DNA of 64,000 nucleotides from Rosellinia necatrix (taxonomy: Eukaryota; Ascomycota; Sordariomycetes; Xylariales; Xylariaceae), in the NCBI GenBank assembly GCA_021209875.1, contig JAGYVD010000005.1:2356001-2420000 (forward strand), given 5' to 3'. Below the pieces are notes generated by a model, which ran no database searches, was not told the origin of the DNA, and saw only the letters and a list, made by a program, of their open reading frames with translations. How positions within the stretch are numbered: the stretch's first letter is position 1; the number at the start of each line of letters is the position of its first letter. A program made the translations under genes and the position numbers. Positions 46,301-59,526 of the stretch are shown here, piece by piece.

Positions 46301-47781
46301 GATTGATTCAAGCACCATATACAATCCAGACCTGGGCCTTGGGATCGTTTTCCAGGTGAGGATGGAAATGGTCTGCAGGGACCCTCGAGATCTTGGCGTC
46401 TGTCTGATAGTCTGAGAGGAGGCTGTCCACTGGGAAGGGCAGAGCGGGACCACGTGGGAGATATAGGGCTTCCCATAGGCCACGGGAAAGAGCCTCATCC
46501 GGGATCCGCGAGATGTGACAGGGACCCGGTCCCTGTCTGTTCCCCACTCCCCCGGTTGGTCCAACCCTTCGGTACCTTGGTACACCAGGCGTCCTGTACA
46601 ATAGGTATAGTTATACTAGGTGGGTATGTATGTAGTGTATGTAGTGTATGTGCGCTGCATGCAGCAAGGGCAACAACGACGGGAAGCGAAAAAGTAAGGG
46701 ATCCACTGGCACTAGGACATCAGAACATCTACTACCCTACTAACTACCCTACTACGTACCACCTACATCTATCCTACATTCATACCTACATACATACATA
46801 TACCTACATACATATACCTACATACATATATACCTCCATGCCTACCTAATATATACCTACCTACCTGTAGGTATGTAACTCAGACACCTAGACTAGACGT
46901 TAATATTACTACTACTGTAGGCATGTAACCTATGTATCTTAGGTACCTAGGTAATGTTTGGCCTAGTTACCATTAGGTCAAGTAGAACTTTAATACAAAC
47001 AAAGAAGAGGCAGCACAGGTACTTACCTACCTACCTACCTACCTACCTAGGTACCTACCTAGGTAGGCATAATGTTATAACTGGAACTCAAAAGCATCGT
47101 ATCTATACTGGTGCATCAAATCATCCACGCTATCGTTCCATCCTACCATCTACATTAGGTATCTACTGTGCCCTCTCATCTACTTATCCTCGCTCCTTTC
47201 CGGTATGGCATTCGTAGGATTCACGTTCAAGTCCCCGGGATGGCTTGCCCAGAGTCTCGGCAAGAACGTGGGCCATGCCATTGGCCGAGAGAGCTCCTGG
47301 TGCACAACGGCGCCCTGGGTAGAGGCCAGCTCTCGCTGCCTCTTTCCGAATGTTGTTTCTGGAATGCAGCACCACACCACGTTACGGCGCTTGGTGGTTC
47401 CGTCTAGACAGCATGTGGCGCATCGGATCAAGGCCCACGTTGGCTTGTGCATATCCCTAGCGGGAAAGCTCACCAGCACAAACGTGAAAAACGTGAACGG
47501 CACTAAGCCATCTGTACGCAGGCTGGCTGGCATCCTGCACTGCTGATGCCATGCACTGCTGATGTGCGCCGTCCCGGGGGCTTCAGTGTCGGGGAGCCTG
47601 GCAACCTGGTTTCCTTGGCTCTGACGTGCGTCGGGGGTGTTATATTTCTCCCTCCTCGCATATTAAGGTCACCACCTCCCGGCTTCCCGTCGACACTCTC
47701 CCTCCCCTTTCTTCTTTGTCTCGATACCGCTTGTCGACTCTCTCCCATCGACGCCCCCCCCCCTCCTACACCGCCGACAAG
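43326..47781. repeat. Gene-poor 4.4-kb intergenic region
   Basis: No supported coding gene or RNA. Apart from the eS8 leader and the phosphate-permease promoter, it holds AGGT/CCTAGG tracts at 43735-43820 and 46600-47070, a TACATACCTACA microsatellite at about 46765-46860 and a second TAGACGTTAATA-type element at 46881-46920. The open frame at 47205-47546 has no domain. Confidence 0.65.
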
Positions 47782-49706
47782 ATGTGGCCTGCTCTGCCTC
47801 AGTATAACTACATCTTCGCCATTGGCACCCTTTTTGCCCTGCTCGATGCCTTCAACAATGGCGCCAGTGAGTGACCCCCGCTGGCTATGGAACGCAGCCT
47901 TGTTACATGTAGAAATCTAATGGGCGAGTAGATGATGTCGCCAACTCGTGGGCTACTAGCGTCTCCTCTCGATCAATTTCATACCGCCAAGCCATGCTCT
48001 TTGGCCTTGTATTCGAAGTACTAGGCGCCGTCACCGTCGGCGCCCGAACTGCCGACACCATCAAAAACAAAATCATCCCAGCTGATGCTTTTGAAGGCAA
48101 CGCTGGTGTCCAGATGCTTGCCTTTACTTGTGCCCTTGTCGCTGCCTCTTCTTGGGTCATGTGGTGCACCAAAAATTCTACCCATGTCTCATCTACATAC
48201 TCGCTGATCTCTGCCGTCGCTGGTGTTGGTGTCGCTGTTGTCGGTGCTGATAAAGTCCAGTGGGGTTGGAATGGTGGTAAGGGTCTTGGTGCCATCTTTG
48301 CTGGCCTGGGCCTGGCTCCCATCATATCTGGCGGCTTTGCTGGTATCATTTTCATGCTTATCAAGGTCGTTGTACACATGCGCCGAAATCCAGTCCCTTG
48401 GGCTGTCTGGACCTCACCCGCCTTCTTTTTTATTGTAGGAACCATCCTAACCCTATCTATCGTGTACAAGGGTTCCCCTGAACTTCACCTGACCAACAAA
48501 CCCCCATACTGGCTTGCCGGCGTCATCCTCGGCAGCGGTGCTGCACTTAGTCTTCTATCGGCCATATTCTTCCTACCCTACGTACACACCCTAGTTATAA
48601 AGAAGGACCACTCTCTCCAGTGGTGGGCATTCATCAAGGGCCCTTTGCTATTCAAGCGCCCTTACCCTGAAGGAGCTGAACATGCTAAGGTGCGTAATTA
48701 CGCCGTTGTCCAGGAGGACGAGGAGGACCGCTCGACCCGATCACCAGACTCTTTGAAAGATGCCGAGAACACCTCGAACCATGGCGAGAAACAAATGGTG
48801 GTCACCGAAGTTCAACAGAAGGACTACAAGAAGCTTCTGGCCGAAGGTGATGCAAAGCACAGAGCTGCCCTCTGCAAGAAACGGGGCCCTATTGGTTGGG
48901 CTATGCGAACTCTACGCGACAATCCCATGGGCGCCGGTGAGCTTTACGAGACCAAGAATATCAAGACCTTGTGTGCTCGTATTCCTGCCATGATCGTCGC
49001 TACTCTCCTATACGGTTTCTATTACGATATTCACGCTGCCCAAAACGGCGTTCATGGTACACCTGACGGCAAGCGAATGGAGAAAGTATACTCTCACGCC
49101 GTGAAGTACCCTAATGAAGTCGAACATCTTTACTCCTTTGTGCAGGTCTTGACCGCCTGTACCGCTTCGTTCGCTCACGGTGCTAATGATATTGGAAACT
49201 CCGTCGGTCCCTGGGCCGTAATCTACTCTGCGTGGTCTACTGGCAATGCGCTTGAAGCCCACGCCAGGGTTCCTCCATGGCAACTTGGTGTGCTTTCTCT
49301 GGCTATCTCTTTCGGTCTCATTACCTACGGCTATAACATCATGAAAGGTATGTCGTCTGAAAATATGCACGCATCGCCCCCCCTCCTCCCTAAATGGCCG
49401 CTAACCGATTAAATAGTCATGGGCAACAAGATTACCTACCACTCCCCCAGCAGAGGTACCTCGATGGAGCTGGGTGCCGCCATTACAGTCCTTCTTTTTT
49501 CACAGTTTTCGCTTCCTGTATCGACATCGATGTGCATCACTGGAGCGACAGTCGGCGTCGGCCTTTGCAATGGCACCGCCAAGGCCGTCAACTGGAATCG
49601 AGTAACTCTACTCTTAATAGGTTGGATTCTCACCATCCCTATTGCTGGCACCCTTGGTGGTGTTTTGATGGGCCTGTTCATCAATGCTCCTCACTTTATG
49701 TCCTAA
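47782..49706 (+). CDS. PiT-family sodium/phosphate symporter (Pho89 / PHO-4 type)
   Basis: Three exons (47782-47866, 47932-49347, 49417-49706) give 596 aa. A plasma-membrane high-affinity phosphate transporter coupled to Na+ or H+. Seen: N-terminal YNYIFAIGTLFALLDAFNNGA, and the two inverted PiT signatures GANDVANSW (built across intron 1, near residue 27) and GANDIGNSVGPW in the C-terminal half. About twelve hydrophobic segments flank a large hydrophilic central loop (KVRNYAVVQEDEEDRS.. to the KKRGPIGW region). The C-terminal segment reads STSMCITGATVGVGLCNG. The introns split the codons for Asn (NDV) and Val. In fungi this gene is normally induced by phosphate starvation; I did not identify a specific regulator site. 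Confidence 0.95.
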
Positions 49707-51606
49707 GGCCTGATTGTGGCCTTGGGAGTCTATAGATTAAATTATTTGTCGTATATTAGACAATTACCGCTATGACCGAAACATTATTTTCGTATAACTT
49801 ACCACAGTATTCGTGGACGGGCTCCAGCGGGAATTCAAGTCGTGCATCGAGGCACGATACCCCAGCTTGGGATTGGTTTTCGGCGCAATCTGGTATTCTG
49901 AGATATCCCTCGTAAAGCATATAGAATCGACTAATAAATCAAAAATTTTATACTGAAATGACCTAGATAGAAACTCATATCCGTCCTTTTTGCGTTTAGC
50001 GAGGGGTTCCCCGCCTTCGAATGCAACTAACTATATCAGTAAGTTTCATCATCCCATAAAGTCGGCATATATATACACATTTCTATAAAGGTCTGACGGA
50101 TTAACTCTCTATGTAGCTGATCCCTTAAATAACAAACCTGATTGTTATTATTATTTAAAAAAAAAAAAAAAAAAAAAACCCTTTTAAACTTGAATCAACA
50201 ATATAGAATATAACATGGTAACGATGTAAAGCAAATAAATATATGCATTTATTTAGTTGTTCGCCAGGTTGCACCCTTTGACCTGAACATAACGATAATA
50301 AACCATAGCTCACGTACTGCCTACACTCCTGAGGCATGGCTTGACTTTACATTTACTCTCGTAGTTTAATCGTATATGATCTAGGAAGGCTTCAAGGTCC
50401 CTATGATTCCACGTTCCTGCTCCCCATCAACATGCACTTGTTGGACGCGACATGGTGATAGTAGACACAACGAGTTACGGATTTTAGCAGAGGAGTTAGT
50501 TCTCGCTGTGACATTTTCTTCCGCGTGACAAAGCGAAAAGGGCCAAATTTATTTCGGGATAATTGTTAGTCAGAGAAGATCGGGGTATACCAAGTTTCGT
50601 AAGCTACCCACAAACAGTGGAAGAGCGTGTCGAGAAGAGGAGACAGGATGAGAGGGGAAGGGAGCAGAACGGGAAGGGTTGGGGCATGGCAAACTATGTG
50701 CTTCTCGCTGACGCAGTATATCAGCATCAACAACAAATACACTGACCCTGGCTATACGATTGCCCGATACGCACGCCTATCTACGGGTTTGGGTAGTAAA
50801 CAAATGGATTCAGTCAGACCACGTCGGCCATATCGCCACACTGCGTCGAGTGCTTCAAATGATACATTTGGCCTGCTATAATGGGCCTACGGTACTGTAT
50901 GGAAATGGCAATACGATGGGAGAGGCATCCGTGTCTTGGGAAAGGACTGCTACATTATATCACGACACTACTGATGCTAAACTAGCAAAAATGGCGGAAT
51001 ATTACCAGGCTGAGCACCTGACTGTTTGCAGCCACCTATATAATGTCATAGTTAGGACCATAGTAACCTTCTGTTCATGGAATTTTTTTGGGTGTAAATA
51101 TGTATCTTGGGTCACAAAGGGAACGGAATGTACCTGGTGTTACTACTATCAAGGAGCAGCTCGGACCTTTTTTGCTACCGAAGGAGGACAATGTGATGTA
51201 TGAACGTGGCAGCCGTCAATGGCTTGTAGCATAATACAGAAATAGCTAGTATGGTATTCACACAGAAGATACATACAGAGGAACTATACATTATCCATCT
51301 CATCTCAGTCTGTGAAAGGATCTTCCCTTGGCTGTCTTCCGTGTTTGGGTTTATGCCTGCTCTGCTGGTGGGACGACCCTGATTTTGCTCCTCTAGCTGC
51401 GAGAAAGCGGGAAAATAACATCCTACATGCCAAATATCCAAACAAAGGAAATAGCTTTGTCTCAATGGGTATGTAACGAAAGTATGCCCGCAAACCAACT
51501 GAATATGCTCGATCAGCTTGACGGAGTATTCATCTTTCCTTTGCTTAGCTCTCCACACAGCCATCGACTCACTTGCGCCCCGGAACGTCCGCCCTAAGAA
51601 AACACA
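49707..51606. other. Intergenic between permease and Ede1 genes
   Basis: Contains an A22 run (50157-50178). An open frame at 50760-51203 has no domain and is not called. Otherwise AT-rich 3' flanks of the two convergent genes. Confidence 0.6.
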
Positions 51607-54600
51607 TTAGGGTTGGCTAGCAAGGTGGTTTGCAGCCTAGAAACTCCTGATTAGTATCCAAGTCCTCAATATTTTGCCAGACTTCACCCTACCCTCTCTA
51701 GGTTATAATCATATTTCTCCAGCGCATTCACAGCATCTGCCCTCGAATACCCCATCCCTGTCAGGTTTTTTACCATCGGATCATCATGTTTGCCTTCATC
51801 TGTTAGCGCCCGGCCAACAAAGCTGGGTCGTTCTGGGCTCAGGTTTTGTGCTGGGCTCCTTCGTTCCTCTGTGCCCTTCTCGGCTGTAGAGTCCTTAGCC
51901 GGCGGCAAATCCGTGAAAAGGCGGTCCCATTCGTCATTATTTGGTGGCGTGGGATTATTGGCGGATCCTGCAGTAGTGGAAGTAGCTGCTACTGGAGTGG
52001 CACTAGCTGTGCCTGCCGAGGCAGATGAGATATTTCCAAAGTCATAGCTGCTCTCGGTACCAAACGTGCTAGAGACATTCGTTGGCTCGGTTCTGGGTTG
52101 ACTAGGGGGTGGGCTGCTGTCGAAGACGGGGTTAAAATCGTCGAGATTCGATCTTGAAACGTTGGCAAACTCGTCGTCTGCTGAACCTTCTTTTGCATCC
52201 TCGAGGCCTTCAAAATCATCGTCTAGCTCATCAAATGCGCTTTTTGTTGCCACGGGGGCGGTGTTGGCTGTCGTGGAAGGAGTAGGAGCAAACGGGCTCC
52301 CGGATTTTGTTGGTGAAGGCAATGATGGTGACAGCTTAGGCGGCTCAGGGAACGCCGAGAGCCCACTGAGGCTAAAAGCGGTCAGAACATATCTCCCCTA
52401 GGGGTATTTCTATATAATGCTGGGACAACGTACTTTGAGGGCTGAGGTGTGTGGTTCTTGGTAACTGTGTTCTCTGCAGCTGAAACTCCAGGCGAGGCGG
52501 CGGTGGATTTTGTGGCATTTGGAGAGGATGGCGCATTGGTGGCATTGCTTCCGCTGGTCCCCTTGCGAGGTGGTGAGACAGGTGTGAAGTCATCATCGAA
52601 GCGATTGCCTTCGCTAGCCGAATCTGACTCGTCATCTCGCTCAAGCTCGGAGATCGGAGGAAACTCTTTATTGACAAAATCCTTCGTTGAATTTTCTTGT
52701 GACTTACTCGAGGAATTGGGGAAACTGGCAAAGGCGGAATCAAAGTCTATTTTGGCATTGCCAGTATCGTTCATTCCGGGAAATAGGTCGCTGTCTCGAT
52801 GGTTATGGAACGTCGTGATGGGTGCACTAGGTGTTTGGGTCCCATCTGAGAATGCGCTAGCAGCCGGGGTGTGGATTGGGACAGCGTCTTTAGATTCATT
52901 GTGGACGGATGTTGAACTCTGATTGGCGTCTGATGCTGATGTTGTGCTTTGGCCCGTAATGGTGGGTTCAAGAGCATTAGGGTAGGGGGAGGCTGGCCGG
53001 CGCGGTGCTGCCAATGACTCCGGCGCCTCACCAAATGGAAATACCAAGTTAGACTGGTGCGATTCGGAGGTCGAGCTGGGATCAACGGTCGACGTTCCCT
53101 GACGACTAGCGGTGGGCGACGAGCCTACAGGCGTGCTAGGTGATCCGATACTAGCTGACGAGTTTCCTGTGTTCTGGTTCTTGAAAGCCTTAATTGGCGG
53201 TGGTGTGCCCGGGCTCGTGCCGGGGATGAAGCCCCCAAAGATATCCTCAACCGACCTCTCATTGTAAGACTTAGCAGGAGGGGAGGAGAACGCGCCCATT
53301 ATATCCGAACTTCCGGTTCGTCTAAAAAACGGGTTGTTGGCGCTCGTGGTTGACGGTGTTGGGCTGGCTACCTGAGCAGGAGCAGGTATCGGAGAACCAG
53401 CGCTGACTTGACGAGACAACTCCTCATTACTCTTACTGAGATCATCAGCTTCGGTGTGCAACTTATCACGGTCGCCTTCTAGAGCTGCTAATTGCTTCTT
53501 GTTGATGGCCACAAGACCTTTTTGTTGTCGAGCTTCGGACTTCAACTTCTCAATCTGTGGTTTCAACTGCGCGATTTCTGAATTGACGACACTGATACGT
53601 TGTTTCAAGGTAGCATTTTCCTGCTGATCACCCTGAAGTGCTTGCGAAAGCTGCCGATGCTGCCGAAGGAAATCCTGGTAGTTCCCGTCAATAGACACCA
53701 TCTCGTTCGTTAGTTTTCTCGTATCTTCGCGGATGGCCTTTAGCTGCTCCTCTAGAACTCGCACATCTTTAGCCTCCTTTTCATATAAAGTGCGTAGTTG
53801 TGAGAGGCGCTGCTCGAAATTTCTCTTTTGTTCGCTTGCTTGGTTAATCTCATTTTGCGTTGTGCTCCGCTGTCCTTGGACTTGCTGCATCTGTTTCGAC
53901 AGGGAACCTATTTGGTTTGACAAGTTGGCCAATTCAGCACTCTCGTTTGTAAGCTTCTTGCTTATTTCGGGGTCATTATCCCCGAGAAGGTCCTCCATAT
54001 TAGATGGTTGTAGTCCCCTAGCAGCTTGAGACGATGTACCGGATCCTCCCGTGTCCTGGGCAGTTAAGGTTTTGCCAAACGAGGAAGACGGTATGAATGG
54101 CTTGAAGGTATTAGCTGTTGGTGAGGACTGGATAGGTGATGACGGTTTTGCACCGGCAAAGCCCTCCCCAGCGGTCATTTTGGCTGCCACCCCTGTACCT
54201 TGTGGTGATAGTGAACCAGATGCAGCGACGGGACTAGGCGAGGCATCCAACCCAAAAAGGTCATCCAGGGCAGACTTGGGCTGTGGCGGGGGTTGAGGGG
54301 GAGTAGGTGTAGATGCGGAGGCCGGAGGGCCAAATGGTGATGGTTCCATACGGTTTCGGAAAGATGGCGGGACTAGGCTGGGAGGGAGGGATGCTGGTAA
54401 GGGCCCGCCCTTGGTACGTTGCTGGCGGATGAGATACATGGCAACTGCAAAACTATCCTTGGTTAAGCGACCTTCTGAATTAATGTCTGCGAGATCCCAG
54501 ATTTGGGCCAAGGAATCCTCAGATAATTTTGATTGACTCAGAAAGGGGACAGCTTCCTCCCCGGTGATATAGCCTTTGTTGGTCTTATCGAGGTCGGCAT

Positions 54601-55718
54601 AGAATTGGTCATATTTTGTCTTATCCCCTGGCGTGATCAACCAGTCCCCGCCGGTTGTCTGCGGAGGAATGCCCATACTCATGCCGATGCCGATACCTAT
54701 GCCCTGTGCGCCGAGTGGTGGGCGTCCCAAGGGACTACTTGTTCGGGGTTGTGCTGACCCGCTCAGCTGTCGAGGTATGGCAGAGACCGTGGGCCCCGTA
54801 AGTGTTGGGCTCTGCCTTGAGGTCGATGGTGCGCGTCTTGTGGCAGCTTCGTACAGCGGAGCGGGAAGGATGTTGGGCAGGGCTCGTAGAGCTCCGGTTT
54901 TCATAGAAGTTAGCAGGTGCATCGCAATGACAAACTCTGTCAGCACCAGGCCACCTCTCTGCTCGGTATCAGCAAGTTGCCAAATACGCCCCAGGACTTC
55001 GTTTGGGAGTTGGGACTTTTCGAAGATGGTCTTCGCCGGCCCGCCCGCCAGCAGACCGTTCTGCAGGCTCTGGTTTTCGAATATTGCTGCATATTGGGAT
55101 ACCTTCTCGGGAGTTAGAGGCGGTATCCGTATGGGAACAGTGCCGGAGGCTTGCTGCTGCAGCGGCGCAGGGGCAGGGGCAGGACCAATGTTGATGCCGT
55201 CAAATTTGGGAAGAGGCCCCTGTTGAAGCGCGAGGTCTGGTGTTGGTTCTCGACTAGCTTGGGCATGGCCTATGAGTCGGAGCGCGACACCAAAGCCTGT
55301 GGCCTCTAGGAAGCCTCGATTCTCTCGGTCTGCTATTTGCCATATCTACCAACAAGTAGTTGGGTTAGCATCAGATTGCTTAATCCCGCGGATGCGTGTC
55401 AGCTGCGGCGACGTGGACTAAACAAACTGACCTCTCCAAGTATGCGCGAGTCTAGCCGTGTCTTTTCAAAGAATTGGACTGCGATCTCGCCCGTCACGAC
55501 GCCCACACCTTCGGTATCGGCCTGGTGAAACAGCAGTCCGTAGACTCTCTTCTCTTCGGGGGATAGGTTGAGGTTCGGCGCTCCTACGAATAGGACATAG
55601 CAGCAGCGTCAGCCGATAGTGTCGTGACATCACTAGGCAGCAACAAACAGCCGGCCTGAGAAAACAGCTGTGGTGTGGATTATCACTCACCTCCCCCAAA
55701 ATTAGATTCGGAGGCCAT
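51607..55718 (-). CDS. EDE1: Ede1-like EH- and UBA-domain endocytic scaffold
   Basis: Five exons (55718-55691, 55583-55432, 55345-52434, 52371-51693, 51636-51607) give 1266 aa. It is an early endocytic-site scaffold that binds NPF-containing adaptors and ubiquitin. Seen: three EH domains, the first with LFHQADTEGVGVVTGEIAV split by an intron before IWQIADREN, the second with AAIFENQSLQNGLL and IWQLADTEQRGGL, and the third with DKTNKGYITGEEAVPFL and IWDLADINSEGRLT. Then a Pro/Ser-rich linker, a central coiled coil (about 53.4-54.0 kb), a long disordered tail, and a C-terminal UBA domain (MVKNLTGMGYSRADAVNALEKYDYNLERAANHLA). The last intron (GTAGGG..TTCTAG, TACTAAT branch) is needed to finish the UBA helix; without it the protein would stop early at 51684. 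Confidence 0.93.
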
Positions 55719-55859
55719 ACTGGCGCGGCCGGGGTCCGGGATCGCCAGGCGACAAGTGTGTTTTGTTGTACTGGGTGGGTGGTGTGGGATTCGGGAGAGG
55801 ACGACGGTGCGCCGCGCGTAGGGCCTGAACGGGTGACTAAAATCAACGGAGCAGAGCAG

Positions 55860-55975
55860 CGGGCGGGAGGAGAGGAGAGGAGAGGAGAAGGGAGGGGAGA
55901 GGGAGATAGAGATAGAGACAGAGACAGAGACAGACAGAGACAGAGATAGAGATAGAGATAGAGATAGAGATGGGT
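55860..55975. repeat. GA-rich microsatellite in the EDE1 promoter
   Basis: GGAGA, GAGACA and GAGATA units in tandem, about 140-260 bp upstream of the start codon. Confidence 0.85.
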
Positions 55976-57694
55976 TGAGAGGTAGGCAGGGACGAGAGGC
56001 AGGAGAGCTAGGAGAGCTGCTGGCAACACTGTCAAGACCCGTCCGTCTCTCTGTGAAAGCTGTCGCCTGTCGCCTGGAGCCTGTGACGGTCGACGTTGTT
56101 GTTGGTTGAATGGGATGGCGAAGGAAGGGCACTACGGCGAAGGGATGGTGCTAGGTTGGTTAGGTTAGGTACCTAGGTGGTAGGCATTGCAGTGGCATGG
56201 TAGGTAGGGTGGCATCAACTAATCGTCTCCAACCCGAGCTTGCGCCTTCGCTTTTGCTGAGGAGGCTGGCCATTTCGCTTCGGGGCCGCCCACTGCAGCA
56301 GTAGACTAGTACTGTACTTCCTTCCTAGTGCACAGCTGTTCACACTGTCAACTTGCCAATCCACCAAAGCTGTGAGCCGTACCAGTGCCCAGGTAGTCGC
56401 CAGGTAGCTCTGTGACCCTGTTTAAAAGTCGTCTTGTTGCTGGTCCGGGGTACCGGGAAAGTGGGGTATTCTTGCCTGATTTGGGGCCTACCCAACCCTG
56501 ATCAGGCATATCATATCAAATCATTGGGAGTTTATAATAACGTCTTTTCACCCGCCCTAGTTGGTACTGTGTACATGTAGCACCCCGGCCGTCACAAGCA
56601 GCGACCAGCACCTCCAGAGCGCTTTCTCATTCCCGAGGTCTTATTAACTGATATTGCAGATGCGAGGTACTAGTAGTGTATTATGATATGTTCCTGGGTA
56701 AACCTCACTCCCATCTTCCTTTTCGGTCCTTATTTCTTCCTCCACAGGCTCAGACCTGTTGGTAGGCGTTAGGCTATGCCTGACTTAGTCACCCTGCCTC
56801 CTCCATCGGCTTGGGCAATTCACGTTGTTCAACAGGAAGAAGGGTGCATCGATTGCCCGTCCTACCCTCCCTCTAAGCTCCACAGTGACCAATACAGTAG
56901 ACAGCCTATTTTTTGTTATTATTTTTTATCAAGTAGTTATCCAGTCAGGATGTCGGGCTGCCAAAGAGATACTACCACATGAAGGTCACGAGTGCCGCAT
57001 CCCCAGACCCAGGATGGCTGTGGGAGTGAGCCATTAGTGGCCTGCATTACAGTATCCAATGCAGCTCTTCTGCACGCCTCCTCTACCCGTTTGTGCTATT
57101 GGATAACGATTAGGCTTCGAGACAGAAACGAATACATAGGTTGTCTTTATCCCACGCGGTTCGTCCCACAATGTGATCGCCTCTATGTTTGCTTATGGAG
57201 GCTAGAGCATTAGCCAATTTCACCTGCATACCCAGGGAGTGCACACCTTTACCGAACACGCAACTTGCCCATGTCTTTGCATGGCACGAAATGCAGCCGT
57301 ACTAGCACATTGAACCTTAACCTTTGTAGCGTTAGGCAGCTCATGAAGCCAATCGGTGCCAAGCTTGCGAAAAGATGCTCATATTCTAAGGCAAATAAGA
57401 TTTGAAGCTAGTATGGAACAGCCTATTGTGATGATTGTTACTATTAAAGTCGGTAAGACAGATTTACAAAATGTATACTGCTATTCTTCCTACACAGCTT
57501 TTTGCTAGGCGGAATTAGACAACTAGTGCCACCTCCGTTGCCTAACAACTCTCACAGGTGGATGGGACAGCCGCAATCTCCTTGCTGGAGCCAAAAGCCC
57601 TTGTCTTCCATCAGTAAGTGGGGGCACTATGGACGTGGACCAGAAATCTAGGCGAGAATTGGAGAAATAAAGCGAAAATAGCCTCTTTTTAAAC
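55976..57694. other. Intergenic between EDE1 and alpha-tubulin
   Basis: No gene seen. A (TTAGGT)/(TAGGTACCTAGG) tract lies at 56155-56212. The right part is the tubulin 3' flank. Confidence 0.6.
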
Positions 57695-59526
57695 TTAGTA
57701 CTCGGCCTCAACATCCCCCTCAGCCTCGAGCGAATCGGTAGCCACTTCCTCGTAATCGCGCTCCAATGCGGCCAAGTCCTCGCGAGCCTCAGAGAACTCG
57801 CCTTCTTCCATACCCTCACCAACGTACCAGTGGACAAAAGCACGTTTTGAGTACATGAGATCAAACTTAGCCGATAGTGCAGACCAGGCTTCGGCGATAG
57901 CAGTTGTGTTGGAGAGCATGCACCTATTATGACATTAGCAATAGAGCCGCCGGAGCGTACGTGATTTTGGACATACAGGGCACGGTCGACCTTGGCTAGG
58001 TCACCATTGGGTACTAGCTGAGGAGGTTGGAAGCAAATTCCGAGTTTGAAGCCAGTAGGGCACCAATCGACGAATTGAATCGTGCGCTTGGTCTTGAGAG
58101 TTGCTACCGCAGCATGCGCATCCCTGGGAACAACGTCACCGCGGTACAACAGGCAGGTAGCCATGTATTTGCCATTGCGAGGGTCGCATTTAACCATCTG
58201 GTTGTAGGGTTCGAAGCAAGACATGGTCATCTCCTGGACTGAGTTTGCCTCATGGGCAGCTTTGGCAGCCGAGACAACAGGCGCATAGGCAACTAGGGGA
58301 AAGTGAATGCGAGGATAGGGGACAAGATTTGTTTGGAACTCATTGAGATCGACATTGAGCGACCCGTCAAACCGAAGGGAAGCAGTGATCGAAGACACGA
58401 CTAAGTTTCATTAGCATGACCCTAGTGGGTAGGTTGTGAAACTAGTTACCTTGGGCGATTAGACGGTTGAGATTCTCGAAATTAGGACGCTCTAGGCCGA
58501 GGTTGCGACGACAGATATCGTAAATGGCCTCGTTGTCGACCATGAATGAACAGTCAGAGTGCTCCAACGTAGTATGAGTAGTAAGGATAGAGTTGTAGGG
58601 TTCGACCACAGAGGTGGCTGTCTGGGGGGCCGGGTAAACACAAAATTCCAGCTTGCTCTTCTTGCCGTAGTCAACAGACAATCGCTCCATTAGCAGGGCA
58701 CCGAAACCAGATCCGGTACCGCCACCAAACGAGTGGAAAACCAAGAAACCTTGGAGACCGGCACAGCTATCCGCAACACGTCGAATCTTGTCCAAAACCT
58801 GATCGATAAGCTCCTTGCCAACCGTATAATGGCCACGTGCATAGTTGTTGGAGGCGTCTTCCTTGCCAGTGATCATCTGCTCAGGGTGGAAGAGGCTTCG
58901 GTAGGTACCGGTGCGGACCTCGTCAACAACGTTGGGCTCGAGATCACAGTAAATAGTACGAGGAACGTATTTGCCCTGGCCTATAGATTCAGAGGATTAG
59001 ACAAACGGTTATAAATTTGATATTTCAAGGTGCTTCTTACCTGTCTCGGAGAAGAAGGTACTGAAGCCATGGTCGGGATCAGCTTGTTTACGCTCTTCGG
59101 TCAGGTATCCATCAGGCTGGTATTGGCCATGGTTAGATACACCTGATACAATAGAAGAGGATAATGATGAGGGGGACGTACCTGAATGCCGTGCTCGAGA
59201 CAGTAAAGCTAAGGCGATGTCAGCTTTCGTACTAACAGCTGTGGTCCAAGATAGGCTGGACCAGAGCAGGAATTGAGGTGGACCAGCCCATTGAAAAAGG
59301 GGAACTTGACACCTCTGCTGCGTACTCACCTCCCAGCAAGAGTTGGCGATTTGGCAACCGGCCTGGCCGACTGTACACAACGACTGGTTAGCATGTCTAT
59401 AATCCTTTCCTATGTGAGATGGGCGTGACTGGGGACGGGAATGATGCGTGTCGAGGATTGATGCGGTGAAGCGAGAAAGACGCGTGCCTGGGGCAACATA
59501 CCGTTGACACTGATGATTTCACGCAT
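57695..59526 (-). CDS. Alpha-tubulin
   Basis: Seven exons (59526-59502, 59370-59330, 59208-59182, 59116-59041, 58980-58450, 58400-57977, 57923-57695) give 450 aa, the canonical length. It forms the tubulin dimer of microtubules. Seen: MREIISVN then [14 protein letters not shown], the nine-codon exon LYCLEHGIQ, the nucleotide-binding loop GGGTGSGFG near residue 142, [31 protein letters not shown] (alpha-specific), the catalytic Glu region [23 protein letters not shown], and an acidic tail ending VEAEY with a terminal Tyr. The last intron (GTATGT..TAG) completes LCM. Four short exons at the 5' end are typical of fungal tubulin genes. Filamentous fungi usually have two alpha-tubulins; which this is cannot be said. 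Confidence 0.97.

Noticed and set aside
46600..47070. AGGT/CCTA tracts as telomeric repeats
   Set aside because: The unit is not TTAGGG, is interrupted by palindromes, and occurs between housekeeping genes.
47205..47546. 113-codon open frame upstream of the phosphate permease
   Set aside because: Lies in the promoter/leader region, no domain; the real gene starts at 47782.
50157..50178. A22 run as tail of a retroelement
   Set aside because: No target-site duplication or element body seen; other T12-T15 runs occur across the window.
50760..51203. 147-codon open frame downstream of the phosphate permease
   Set aside because: Trp/Cys-rich translation without recognisable family; no intron or promoter support.
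51684..51692. Ede1 stop at 51684
   Set aside because: Splicing at 51692/51637 completes the UBA helix (NLERAANHLA), so the early stop is inside an intron.
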